Below, piece by piece: positions 1 through 7,518 of a stretch of 64,000 nucleotides of DNA. Below the pieces are notes generated by a model. The model searched no databases and was not told where the DNA came from. It saw only the letters and a program-made list of their open reading frames with translations. Source of the DNA: Deltaproteobacteria bacterium (lineage in GTDB: Bacteria > Myxococcota_A > UBA9042 > PHBI01 > JACKFB01); contig JACKFB010000003.1 in assembly GCA_020632695.1 (NCBI GenBank), forward strand, positions 62,001 through 126,000, read 5' to 3'. Numbering within the stretch: the first letter of the stretch is position 1; every line of letters starts with the position of its first letter. The translations under genes were made by a program, and so were the position numbers.

Positions 1-403
1 CCTCGAAGCGCACGTCGCGCACCCGGCAGCCCTCGCGCACCCGGGCGCCCCTGGTGCGGGCGGTCTCCAGGAGGATCTGGTCGAAGTCGGCCCGGGTGAC
101 GAACCAGGTGTAGGAGAAGCGCTCCAGGTCGTGGAAGTTCAGCTCCCAGCAGGGGTCCTTGGGGTTCCAGCAGAAGGTCTGGCCCGACTTCTTCTGGAAG
201 CCGAAGGCCTCGACCGCCTCGCGCGCGCCCAGGACGTCCAGCATCGGCAGCACGCCGGGCAGCAGCGACTCGCCGACGTGGTAGCGCGGGAAGTGCTCGC
301 GCTCGAGCAGCAGCACGTCGTGGCCGTGGCTGGCCAGCAGGTTGGCCGCCGTCGAACCCGCGGGTCCGCCCCCGATGACCACGCAATCGACCGTCTCGGC
401 CAT
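1..403 (-). CDS. FAD-dependent halogenase-like oxidoreductase, N-terminal part
   Basis: Only the first 134 codons lie in the window; the gene runs off the left edge. The product starts MAETVDCVVIGGGPAG, a Rossmann FAD-binding loop with GGGPAG at residues 11-16. FPRYHVGESLLP follows at residues 38-49, the signature of the flavin-dependent halogenase / geranylgeranyl-reductase-like group. Known members bind FAD and either halogenate aromatic substrates or reduce double bonds. The tryptophan-halogenase WxWxIP motif would lie outside the window, so true halogenase activity cannot be judged. It is divergent from puuD across about 180 bp. Family placement is good, the reaction is undetermined. Confidence 0.8.
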   Translation of the reverse strand, partial: MAETVDCVVIGGGPAGSTAANLLASHGHDVLLLEREHFPRYHVGESLLPGVLPMLDVLGAREAVEAFGFQKKSGQTFCWNPKDPCWELNFHDLERFSYTWFVTRADFDQILLETARTRGARVREGCRVRDVRFE

Positions 404-580
404 CGTTCGCCCCCGAATCGCGACCGCGACCATAGGCAGCCGCCCGAACGGACACAAGGAACAAGTGCCAACAGCCACACCCGGCCACCAAGGGGGGTGG
501 ACGGCCTCGGGCCGATGGTCGAGACTCCGCCTTCACCCAGGCGTCGCCAACGGCGACGGCGTATGGCAGGAGGCGACCGC
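404..580. other. divergent intergenic region
   Basis: This 177 bp gap separates the halogenase-like gene from puuD and must carry both promoters. The only signal that can be supported is an AGGAGG ribosome binding site at 568-573, seven bases before a GTG at 581. No terminator, RNA gene or clear operator was seen. Confidence 0.5.
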
Positions 581-1786
581 GTGGAACCGCAGATCACCGA
601 GTGGGTCGCGCTGGTGGTGCGGTGGATGCACCTGGTCTTCGGCGCCGCGTGGATCGGCGCCTCCTTCTACTTCAACTGGCTCAACAACCACGTGCGCAAG
701 CCCGAGGCCGGGCGGCCGGGCGTGGCCGGGGACCTCTGGGCCATCCACGGCGGCCACTTCTACGAGGTGGCCAAGTACGAGAACGCGCCCGAGCGCCTCC
801 CCGACACCCTCCACTGGTTCAAGTGGGAGGCCTACTTCACCTGGTTCACCGGCCTGGGCCTCCTGGTGCTGGTCTACTACCTCCAGGCCAGCACCTTCAT
901 GGTCGACCGCGGCGTGATGGACCTCACGCCGGCCGCCGCCGTCGGCGTCGGCGTGGGCACCCTGGTGGCCGGCTGGATCGTCTACGACCTGCTCTGCCGC
1001 TCGCCGCTCGGCCGCACCGGCGCGCCCTTCGCCGCCATCGGCTTCGCCCTGGCCAGCGCCGTGGCCTGGGCGCTCTTCCAGGTGCTCGGCGCCCGCGCCG
1101 CGTACATCCACGTCGGCGCGATGCTGGGCACCCTGATGGCCCTCAACGTCTTCTTCGTCATCATCCCCAACCAGCGCAAGGCCGTCGCCGCCATGGTCGC
1201 CGGCGAGGTCCCCGACCCGCGCCTGGGCCAGGGCGCCGCCCAGCGCTCGCTCCACAACAACTACATGACCCTGCCCGTGCTCTTCATCATGATCAGCAAC
1301 CACTACCCCTTCACCTACGGACACGAGCAGGGGTGGCTCATCCTGGTGGCCCTGGGCGCCATCGGCGGCGTGGTGCGCCACTGGTTCAACCTGAAGGGCC
1401 AGGGCGTGCGCAAGGACTGGCTGCTGCCGCTGGCGGCCGCCGGCCTGGTGCTGCTGGTGGTCGCCGCCGCGCCGCGCCGCTCGGCCTGGGCCGACACGCC
1501 GGTGCCCTTCTCGCGAGTGCGCGCCATCCTCGAGGAGCGCTGCCAGAAGTGCCACTCGGCCACGCCCACCTGGCCGGGCATCCTCACCGCGCCCCAGGGC
1601 GTCGTCTACGACACCGTGGCCGACATCACCCGCTACGCGCCGCGCATCAACGCCCAGGTCAGCACGGGGGTGATGCCGCTCGGCAATGTCACCGGCATGA
1701 CCGACGAGGAGCGCGACATCGTCACCGCCTGGTTCGCCCAGGGCGCAAAGACCGTGGACCCGGCGCCCGCGGCCGCCGCGCCCTGA
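581..1786 (+). CDS. puuD: membrane urate hydroxylase PuuD
   Basis: The product has 401 residues. A hydrophobic N-terminal part with several membrane spans contains the conserved blocks VVRWMHLVFGAAWIGASFYF and HGGHFYEVAKY. A C-terminal cytochrome c domain has CQKCH at residues 321-325 (heme attachment) and a downstream MPLGN as likely axial Met. PuuD oxidises urate to 5-hydroxyisourate and passes electrons to the respiratory chain, unlike the soluble cofactor-free uricase. GTG at 581 was chosen over ATG at 563 because AGGAGG (568-573) lies seven bases before the GTG and would sit inside the gene if ATG were used. No other purine-catabolic gene is nearby. Confidence 0.9.
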   Translation: MEPQITEWVALVVRWMHLVFGAAWIGASFYFNWLNNHVRKPEAGRPGVAGDLWAIHGGHFYEVAKYENAPERLPDTLHWFKWEAYFTWFTGLGLLVLVYYLQASTFMVDRGVMDLTPAAAVGVGVGTLVAGWIVYDLLCRSPLGRTGAPFAAIGFALASAVAWALFQVLGARAAYIHVGAMLGTLMALNVFFVIIPNQRKAVAAMVAGEVPDPRLGQGAAQRSLHNNYMTLPVLFIMISNHYPFTYGHEQGWLILVALGAIGGVVRHWFNLKGQGVRKDWLLPLAAAGLVLLVVAAAPRRSAWADTPVPFSRVRAILEERCQKCHSATPTWPGILTAPQGVVYDTVADITRYAPRINAQVSTGVMPLGNVTGMTDEERDIVTAWFAQGAKTVDPAPAAAAP

Positions 1787-1805
1787 CGGCGCCCCGCGCG
1801 CGCTC

Positions 1806-3710
1806 TCAGGCGGCTCCCAGCGCTTCGCGGACCGCCTCGGCCACCGCCTGCGAGATCCCGGGGCAGGCGCTCAGCTCCTCGACGGTGGCCCGCCGCACCG
1901 CCTCCAGGCTCCCGAAGTGGGTCAGCAGCGCCCGCCTGCGGGCCGGCCCCACGCCGGGCACCGCGTCCAGGGCGCTGGTCAGCGTCCGCTTCTGCCGCCG
2001 CTTGCGATGGTGGGTGATGGCGAAGCGGTGCGCCTCGTCGCGGAGCTGCTGCAGCAGGAAGAGCTCGCTGGTGTTGGGCTTGAGCACGACCGGGTTCTTC
2101 CTCCCCGGTCGGAACACACGCTCGGGCGAGCGGTCGGCCGCGTCGCTGGCGGGCCGCGCTCGCGACTGCCGGGACACGTGGCCGTCCTCGTCCAGCACCC
2201 GGCTCTTGGCCAGGCTGGCCACGTCGATGCCGGTGATCCCCAGGTCCTCCAGCACCGCGACCGCGACGGCGAGCTGCCCCTTGCCGCCGTCGATGAGCAG
2301 CAGGTCCGGGCGCGCCGTGGCGTCAGCCTCTCCCTGCTCGCGCCGCTTGAAGCGCCGCGACAGCACCTGGTGCATCGACTCGAAGTCGTCGGGCCCCACC
2401 TGCCCGCGCAGCCTGAAGTGGCGGTACTCCTTCTTCGCCAGCGCGCCGTCCAGCGCCACCACCATCGAGCCCACCGTCTCGTCGCCCTGGATGTGGGAGA
2501 TGTCGTAGCACTCGATGCGCACCGGCGGCCGGGTCAGCCCCAGCCGCCGCTCCAGCCCCTCCAGGGTGCGCAGGGCGTCCGCCTCGGTGCGTGCCTTGGC
2601 GTTGAAGGCCTCGCGGGCGTTGTCCTCGGCCATGGTCAGCAGGCGCCGCATGGTCCCGCGCTGCGGGTGATGTACCCGCACCTTGCGGCCGCGCACCTCG
2701 CTCAGCAGCTCGCTCCAGACCTCGGCGTCCGGCAGCTCCAGCGGCGTCAGGATGAGGTCCGGCAGGGGCGAGCCCGTCTGGCTGCGGGCCGTCAGGAAGT
2801 CGTCGAGCACGTCCTCGTCGGGCAGCTCCACCCGGTCCAGCGCGTGGCTGCGCGAGCTGCGCAGCACCCCGCGCCGCAGCTCCAGCACCTGGACCACCCC
2901 GCGCGCGCCCTCGCGGTAGAGCGCCACCACGTCGATGTCGTCGTCGCCCGGCAGCCGCACGGTCTGCTTCTCGAGCGAGCGCTCGATGGCGGCGATCTGG
3001 TCGCGGTAGTGCGCCGCCAGCTCGAAGTCCAGCCGCTCCGCGGACGCCTCCATCTTCTCGCGCAGCCGCGTCACCAGCGCATCGCCTCGCCCCGACAGGA
3101 ACAGCCGCGTGTCCTGCAGCCGCTCCTCGTAGAGCGCCCGGTCCACCTCCAGCACGCACGGCGCCGGGCAGCGGCCGATCTGGTACTCCAGGCACGGACG
3201 CGCGCGGTTCCGGAACTCACCGTCGCGGCAGGTGCGCAGCCCGAAGTGCCGGTTGATGACCCGCAGGGTGTGCCGGATGGCCGTCGCCGAGTCGTAGGGC
3301 CCGAAGTAGTCGGCGCCATCGGGCTTCTTGCGGCGCACCACCTCCACCCGCGGCCAGGGGTGCTCCTTGCCGATGCGGATGGAGAGGAAGGTCTTGTCGT
3401 CGCGGAGCTTGAAGTTGAAGCGCGGCTGATGCTGCTTGATCAGCTCGTTCTCGAGGACCAGCGCCTCCTTGTTGTTCTGGGTGACGATGAGGTCGATGGC
3501 GCCCAGGACGCGGTCGAGCAGCCCCACGAAGAAGCGCGTGTCGCTGGTGCCCGGCGTGAAGTACTGGGCCAGCCGCGCCTTGAGGTCCTTGGCCTTGCCC
3601 ACGTAGACGATGGCGCCGGCGCGATCCCGCATCAGGTAGCAGCCGGGCGCTCGCGGGGCCGTGTCCAGGCGCTCGGCCAGCCAGCCCGGCAGGTGGTCGC
3701 GCGCGCTCAC
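1806..3710 (-). CDS. uvrC: excinuclease ABC subunit C
   Basis: The 634-residue product matches the usual UvrC length. UvrC makes both incisions around UvrB-bound lesions in nucleotide excision repair. The N-terminal GIY-YIG nuclease domain spans about residues 15-100 (GCYLMRDRAGAIVYVGKAKD and the acidic VLENELIK block). A UVR motif near 205-240 (LREKMEASAERLDFELAAHY) contacts UvrB. The RNase-H-like nuclease domain follows (YDISHIQG, LLLIDGGKGQL). A helix-hairpin-helix pair ends the protein (VPGVGPARRRALL, CPGISQAVAEAV). The GTG start overlaps the TGA of the upstream VWA gene in a GTGA junction, suggesting translational coupling with a functionally unrelated neighbour. Confidence 0.97.
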   Translation of the reverse strand: MSARDHLPGWLAERLDTAPRAPGCYLMRDRAGAIVYVGKAKDLKARLAQYFTPGTSDTRFFVGLLDRVLGAIDLIVTQNNKEALVLENELIKQHQPRFNFKLRDDKTFLSIRIGKEHPWPRVEVVRRKKPDGADYFGPYDSATAIRHTLRVINRHFGLRTCRDGEFRNRARPCLEYQIGRCPAPCVLEVDRALYEERLQDTRLFLSGRGDALVTRLREKMEASAERLDFELAAHYRDQIAAIERSLEKQTVRLPGDDDIDVVALYREGARGVVQVLELRRGVLRSSRSHALDRVELPDEDVLDDFLTARSQTGSPLPDLILTPLELPDAEVWSELLSEVRGRKVRVHHPQRGTMRRLLTMAEDNAREAFNAKARTEADALRTLEGLERRLGLTRPPVRIECYDISHIQGDETVGSMVVALDGALAKKEYRHFRLRGQVGPDDFESMHQVLSRRFKRREQGEADATARPDLLLIDGGKGQLAVAVAVLEDLGITGIDVASLAKSRVLDEDGHVSRQSRARPASDAADRSPERVFRPGRKNPVVLKPNTSELFLLQQLRDEAHRFAITHHRKRRQKRTLTSALDAVPGVGPARRRALLTHFGSLEAVRRATVEELSACPGISQAVAEAVREALGAA

Positions 3711-6070
3711 AGGTAGCCGTAGCGCCGCCTGAGCCACCACTCGGCGCCGAAGAGCAGCGCCAGGGCGACGAAGACCCAGGGCGCGTTCCAGAGCTCGTCG
3801 TGGCGGCGGCTCATCACCCGGGTCACCCGAGGCGGGTGCGGCTCGACCTGGGGCTCGGCCGTGGTCAGCGACTGCACCGAGCCGCCCGAGGCCTGGGCCA
3901 GCAGCTTCACCAGGCGCCCGTCGCCGATGACCGTCTCCAGCTCGGGGTCCACCTCGGTGCCGACGAAGAGGTCGGTGCCCACGGCGCGCCGGCCCGCCAC
4001 CACGGAGGCGCTGGCCTCGATCTCGTAGATGCCGGGCGCGTCCAACCGCAGCGTCACGTCCAGCGCGCCCTCGGCGTCGGTGCGGCCGTCCGGGATGCGC
4101 AGCACCACCTCGCCCTCGCCGGCCCCGGAGCCCTCGTCGCGCCGGCGCACGGTCACCTCCACCGGCTGGTCGGCGGCGGGCTGGTAGTCCGGCCGGTACG
4201 CCTCGATGGTGGCGCGCGCCTCCTCGCCCACCGGGACCTGGCCGCGCACCGCACGCACCCGCACCAGATCCATCTCCGGGTCCTTGATCAGCCAGCGGAT
4301 GGCGTTGGACCAGAAGGTGTCGAAATGCCGCGGGTCCTCGCCCTCGTTGCCCGCCTGGAAGCCCCAGGCCCACAGGCTGTCCGTCGCCACGGCCATCGAG
4401 CGACCCTTGTCGACCTCGCGCACGGCGACCACCGGCATCGGCTGGCCGCGATCGTCGCGCAGCGTCGGGTGCTCGGCCAGCACCACCGCGTCGGCCCGCG
4501 GCCGGCTGACGACGTTGACGCCCTGCAGCGGGTGCAGGTGGTCCCACACGCTCTGGTTGGTCGCCGGGTCCAGCATCAGCCGGGTGATGGGGTGGTGCTG
4601 CCCGGCGTCGGTGAGCCGGGCCTGGAACTCCCCGGTGTCCACGCGCTGCTCGTCGCCGAAGCGCGGCGGGATCTCCACCGGCAGCACGTCGGTGATGGGC
4701 GTGCCGTAGTAGCCGCCGTTGCTGAAGGACTTGGGCCCGCCGATCATCAGGAAGGCCCCGCCGTCGCGCACGTACTGGGCGATGGTCGGCAGGTACTCCC
4801 GTGTCTTGAAGGGGCCGTAGTTGAAGTTCTGGAAGATCGCCAGGTCGAAGCCGCCCAGCTCCTCCTCGAAGAGCTCCTGCGCCGGGAAGGGGATGAGGGA
4901 GGTCTCCCCCGAGGACACCGGCCGGTAGCTGTCCTGGTTGACCAGGATGAAGAAGCTGATGAGGTCGATGTTCGGGTCCTCCTTCAGGTGGTTGCGCAGG
5001 AAGCGCTCGTCCCAGCTCGGCTGCCCGACGATCTGCAGGATGCGCACCTTGTCGCGGATGACCTTCACGATGACCTGGCGGGCGTTGTTCTGGCCGTAGA
5101 TCTCGTCGGCCAGGTGGTCGACGGTGACGCCGTAGACCTGCTTGCCCAGCTTCCGCGGGACGTACTCGAAGGTCACCGGGTAGTCGGTCTGCCCGGTCAT
5201 CAGCGGGATCTGCTCCTGGGCGACCTCGCGGCCGTTCTCGAGCAGGTGGGCGGTCAGCGTGCCCTCCTCGTAGCCGTGGACGCGGATGACGGCGTCCAGC
5301 GAGGTCGCGTTCATCACGAAGGCGAAGCCGTTGGCGACGATCTCGGCGACCGACACGTCCTTGAGGTGGCCGTCGTCGGGCAGCCCGAAGGTCACGATGG
5401 GCGCGTCCAGCTCGCGCACCAGGGCCTCGCCGCTGGGGTCGAGGCGGGCGCGCCGGCCGGCCGCGCTGGTGTCGATGGTGTCGGTCAGCAGGAGCACGGC
5501 GCCCAGATCCTGGTTGCGGTAGCGGGCGCGGAGCTGGGCCAGCGCCTCCATCAGGCGGGTCTGACGCGCCTCGGAGGGCAGCGCCGCCAGGGCGTCTGCG
5601 TCCTCGGTCAGGTCGGGCAGGTCGCTGAGCTCCTGGCCGAAGGCGTGGAAGACGAGGTCGTTGCCCTCGCGCAGGCGGTCCCAGAGGTCCCCGTGCTCGC
5701 GGATGAAGGCGCGCGCGAGCTCCAGGCGGCTGGCCTCACCGTGGGGCAGGCCCATGGACTGCGAGGTGTCGACGAGCACCGGCACCACGTTGCGCCCGCG
5801 GGCCGTGTTCTCCTCGAGGATGGCCGGCTGATAGAACATGGCCAGCAGGATGACGAGGATGCACGCGCGCAGGGTCACCAGCAGCGCCCGGCGCCAGCGG
5901 GGCCTGAGCGCCCGGTAGTTGTAGAGCGTCAGCCCGAGGATCCCCAGCGCCAGCGCCACGACCAGCGCCTGGACCCAAGGGCTCCACCCGCCCAGCAGCA
6001 CCAGCTCCCGGACGATCTGCACGGCGGGCTGCGCCGCGTCGGGCGCTACCGTTTCGGCGAGGGCGAACAC
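3707..6070 (-). CDS. VWA-domain membrane protein with class I glutamine amidotransferase-like region
   Basis: The 787-residue product has two N-terminal transmembrane segments (about 33-50 and 62-82). A von Willebrand A domain follows with MIDAS residues DTSQS at 101-105. A middle region resembles the glutamine-amidotransferase-like fold seen in these proteins (AIFQNFNYGPF, GGAFLMIGGPKSFSNGGYYG). A final membrane helix before RRRYGYL anchors the C-terminus. Relatives occur beside MoxR, DUF58 and BatA genes, where they are thought to form metal-dependent envelope assemblies, but the biochemical role is unknown. GTG at 6070, five bases after the DUF4159 stop, is preferred over starts inside that gene. 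It is coupled to DUF4159 upstream and uvrC downstream. Confidence 0.85.
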   Translation of the reverse strand: MFALAETVAPDAAQPAVQIVRELVLLGGWSPWVQALVVALALGILGLTLYNYRALRPRWRRALLVTLRACILVILLAMFYQPAILEENTARGRNVVPVLVDTSQSMGLPHGEASRLELARAFIREHGDLWDRLREGNDLVFHAFGQELSDLPDLTEDADALAALPSEARQTRLMEALAQLRARYRNQDLGAVLLLTDTIDTSAAGRRARLDPSGEALVRELDAPIVTFGLPDDGHLKDVSVAEIVANGFAFVMNATSLDAVIRVHGYEEGTLTAHLLENGREVAQEQIPLMTGQTDYPVTFEYVPRKLGKQVYGVTVDHLADEIYGQNNARQVIVKVIRDKVRILQIVGQPSWDERFLRNHLKEDPNIDLISFFILVNQDSYRPVSSGETSLIPFPAQELFEEELGGFDLAIFQNFNYGPFKTREYLPTIAQYVRDGGAFLMIGGPKSFSNGGYYGTPITDVLPVEIPPRFGDEQRVDTGEFQARLTDAGQHHPITRLMLDPATNQSVWDHLHPLQGVNVVSRPRADAVVLAEHPTLRDDRGQPMPVVAVREVDKGRSMAVATDSLWAWGFQAGNEGEDPRHFDTFWSNAIRWLIKDPEMDLVRVRAVRGQVPVGEEARATIEAYRPDYQPAADQPVEVTVRRRDEGSGAGEGEVVLRIPDGRTDAEGALDVTLRLDAPGIYEIEASASVVAGRRAVGTDLFVGTEVDPELETVIGDGRLVKLLAQASGGSVQSLTTAEPQVEPHPPRVTRVMSRRHDELWNAPWVFVALALLFGAEWWLRRRYGYL

Positions 6071-6075
6071 GCGTG

Positions 6076-6849
6076 CTACTCCGGCCGCCGGATCTTCCAC
6101 TTGCGGTTGTGGAGCAGGTAGTCGAGGTGCACCTGGTCGTCCTTGTAGTGCAGGCACATGGCGTACATGACGACGTTGACCGCGAAGCGCATCGCCATCT
6201 CGCGCTGGCTCTCGCCGCCCGGCGTGGGGGTGGCAGCGAAGCGCCCGCCCGGCTCCCGGGCCAGGGCGCCCAGGACGTCGTTGTGGCTCAAGATGACGCC
6301 ATAGCGGCGGCCGATGGCCAGCCCCTCGGCCCAGGGCTTGCGGATGGCGCGGCCCGCCGGATAGTCCAGGCGGTAGAACGAGCGGTACAGCACGTGCTCG
6401 GGCGAGATGCGGCTCAGCGGCTCCTTGGGGAAGAGCCGCGCCAGCTCGCGCCGCACCGCGCGGTCGAAGGCCTCCGACGGCTCCGCCTGCCCGGCGTTGT
6501 CGATGAAGAGCAGCCCCCCCAGCTCCAGCCAGCGCCGCAGCGCCTCCTGCTCGCCGTCGCGCAGCGCGAAGTCCCGGTCCCCGGCCAGAAACGCGAAGGG
6601 CCGCTCGGCAAAGCGCCGGTCCTCGAAGCCCAGCGTCTCCTCCTGGGGCGACACGTCCACCGAGGTGCGCATACCCACCTCCTCGGCCCAGGTCGACCCT
6701 GCCCCCGCGTGCACGCTCCAGTTCCCATCGTAGCGGATGCGCGAGACGTGCAGATCCTGGGCAGGACCGATCCCGAACGCCCTCCGCGGAGCAGCAGCGA
6801 GCGCCCCCAGCGCGAGCGTGGTCTGCAAGAAACGCCGACGATCCAACAC
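6076..6849 (-). CDS. DUF4159 protein with Tat-type signal
   Basis: About 257 residues. The N-terminus DRRRFLQTTLALGALAAA has the twin-arginine pattern of Tat signals, so export is likely. The mature part matches DUF4159 (VSRIRYDGNWSVH, LGGLLFIDN, HYKDDQVHLDYLLHN), a fold related to class I glutamine amidotransferases but of unknown activity. AGGAGG lies just before three consecutive possible starts TTG-GTG-TTG; GTG at 6849 (spacing 4) or TTG at 6846 (spacing 7) is the start, the latter being better spaced. It is followed closely by the VWA membrane gene, its usual partner. The rest of the usual cluster sits 28 kb away at 34.4-43.2 kb. Confidence 0.85.
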   Translation of the reverse strand: MLDRRRFLQTTLALGALAAAPRRAFGIGPAQDLHVSRIRYDGNWSVHAGAGSTWAEEVGMRTSVDVSPQEETLGFEDRRFAERPFAFLAGDRDFALRDGEQEALRRWLELGGLLFIDNAGQAEPSEAFDRAVRRELARLFPKEPLSRISPEHVLYRSFYRLDYPAGRAIRKPWAEGLAIGRRYGVILSHNDVLGALAREPGGRFAATPTPGGESQREMAMRFAVNVVMYAMCLHYKDDQVHLDYLLHNRKWKIRRPE

Positions 6850-6894
6850 CAAGCCTCCTGGCGCGGCGAAACCTAACACCACAGGGGGATCAGC

Positions 6895-7057
6895 GTCGAT
6901 GGCCGGGGATCGGTGTCGATGGCCGGGGCGGCCGCTACGAGCCTCGCTGGCGGCGTCGCTCCCTCACGTCAGGCCTGCGACGGGCCTGGGGCCCGCCTCG
7001 GCCTGCGCTCGGTCGCGCCACCACCAGCGAGGCCCTCGCTGGCCGCCTCGGCCATCG
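6895..7057. repeat. Pal-R palindromic repeat, copy 1
   Basis: A 141 bp imperfect palindrome at 6917-7057, preceded by a partial tandem duplication of its left end (6895-6908). The outer arms are CGATGGCCGGGGCGGCC (6917-6933) and GGCCGCCTCGGCCATCG (7041-7057), complementary at 16 of 17 positions. The inner arms GCCTCGCTGG (6941-6950) and CCAGCGAGGC (7024-7033) pair perfectly. The centre is shared with copies at 14138 and 62626, but the inner arms differ in sequence while remaining self-complementary. It has no coding potential that can be supported. It could be a MITE-like element or encode a structured RNA. Confidence 0.8.
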
Positions 7058-7204
7058 CACACGGGGGCGTAGTCGGTCGGGGTTGGGGGTGGGGGTGGCG
7101 GGTCGGGATGTCGGGGCTCGGCCTTCGGCCTCGGGTTGGGGGCGGGCTGCGATCTGGGGGCTCGGCCTTCGGCCTCGGGCTGACGACGGGGCAGTGACGG
7201 GCTT
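7058..7204. repeat. G-rich linker of the composite repeat
   Basis: This stretch follows Pal-R copy 1 and is rich in GGGG runs (for example GGGGTTGGGGGTGGGGGTGG), so it has G-quadruplex potential on the plus strand. It contains the hairpin GGCCTTCGGCC twice. A similar G-rich linker follows Pal-R copies 2 and 3 before their hexamer arrays, so it is part of a conserved module. Confidence 0.6.
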
Positions 7205-7425
7205 GGGCTCGGGCGCGGTACCGGTCTCGGTGGCGGCGTCGGGCTCGGTGCCGGGGTCGGTGTCGGGCTCGGCCCCGATCTCGGTCTCGGTCTCGGTGGC
7301 GGCCCCGGTCTCGGTGTCGGGCTCGGCCTCGGGCTCGGCGGCGGGCTCGGACTCGGTGTCGGGCTCGGGCTCGGCCTCGCTGACGGCCACGGCCTCGGTC
7401 TCGTGGCGGCCCCGGCGTCGGTGTG
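7205..7425 (+). repeat. CTCGGY hexanucleotide array 1
   Basis: About 220 bp of period-6 repeats of the form NNCGGN, mostly CTCGGT, CTCGGC, GTCGGG. The phase is kept almost throughout. All six frames are open through such arrays, which creates spurious Ser-Val, Gly-Leu, Arg-Ser, Thr-Glu or Arg-Asp frames. This copy is the most degenerate of the five. It lies about 95 bp upstream of the HET-domain gene. Confidence 0.9.
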
Positions 7426-7518
7426 GGCCACGGCCCCACCTAGACTCGAGCTCCCGATTGCCGCTGAGGCTGATGGCTCCACTCGACACGCCAGACTCGT
7501 TCACCGAGAGTGCGCTCC

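Noticed and set aside
1806..4547. A 913-residue fusion of uvrC with an upstream region
   Set aside because: The extra ~279 residues are an out-of-frame shadow of the VWA gene; UvrC homology starts at the GTG at 3710.
3707..6157. Longer N-terminus for the VWA gene starting inside the DUF4159 gene
   Set aside because: It would overlap DUF4159 by about 80 bases; the GTG at 6070, just after that stop, is more likely.
7205..7425. CRISPR array
   Set aside because: The repeats are six bases long without spacers, and no cas gene is present.
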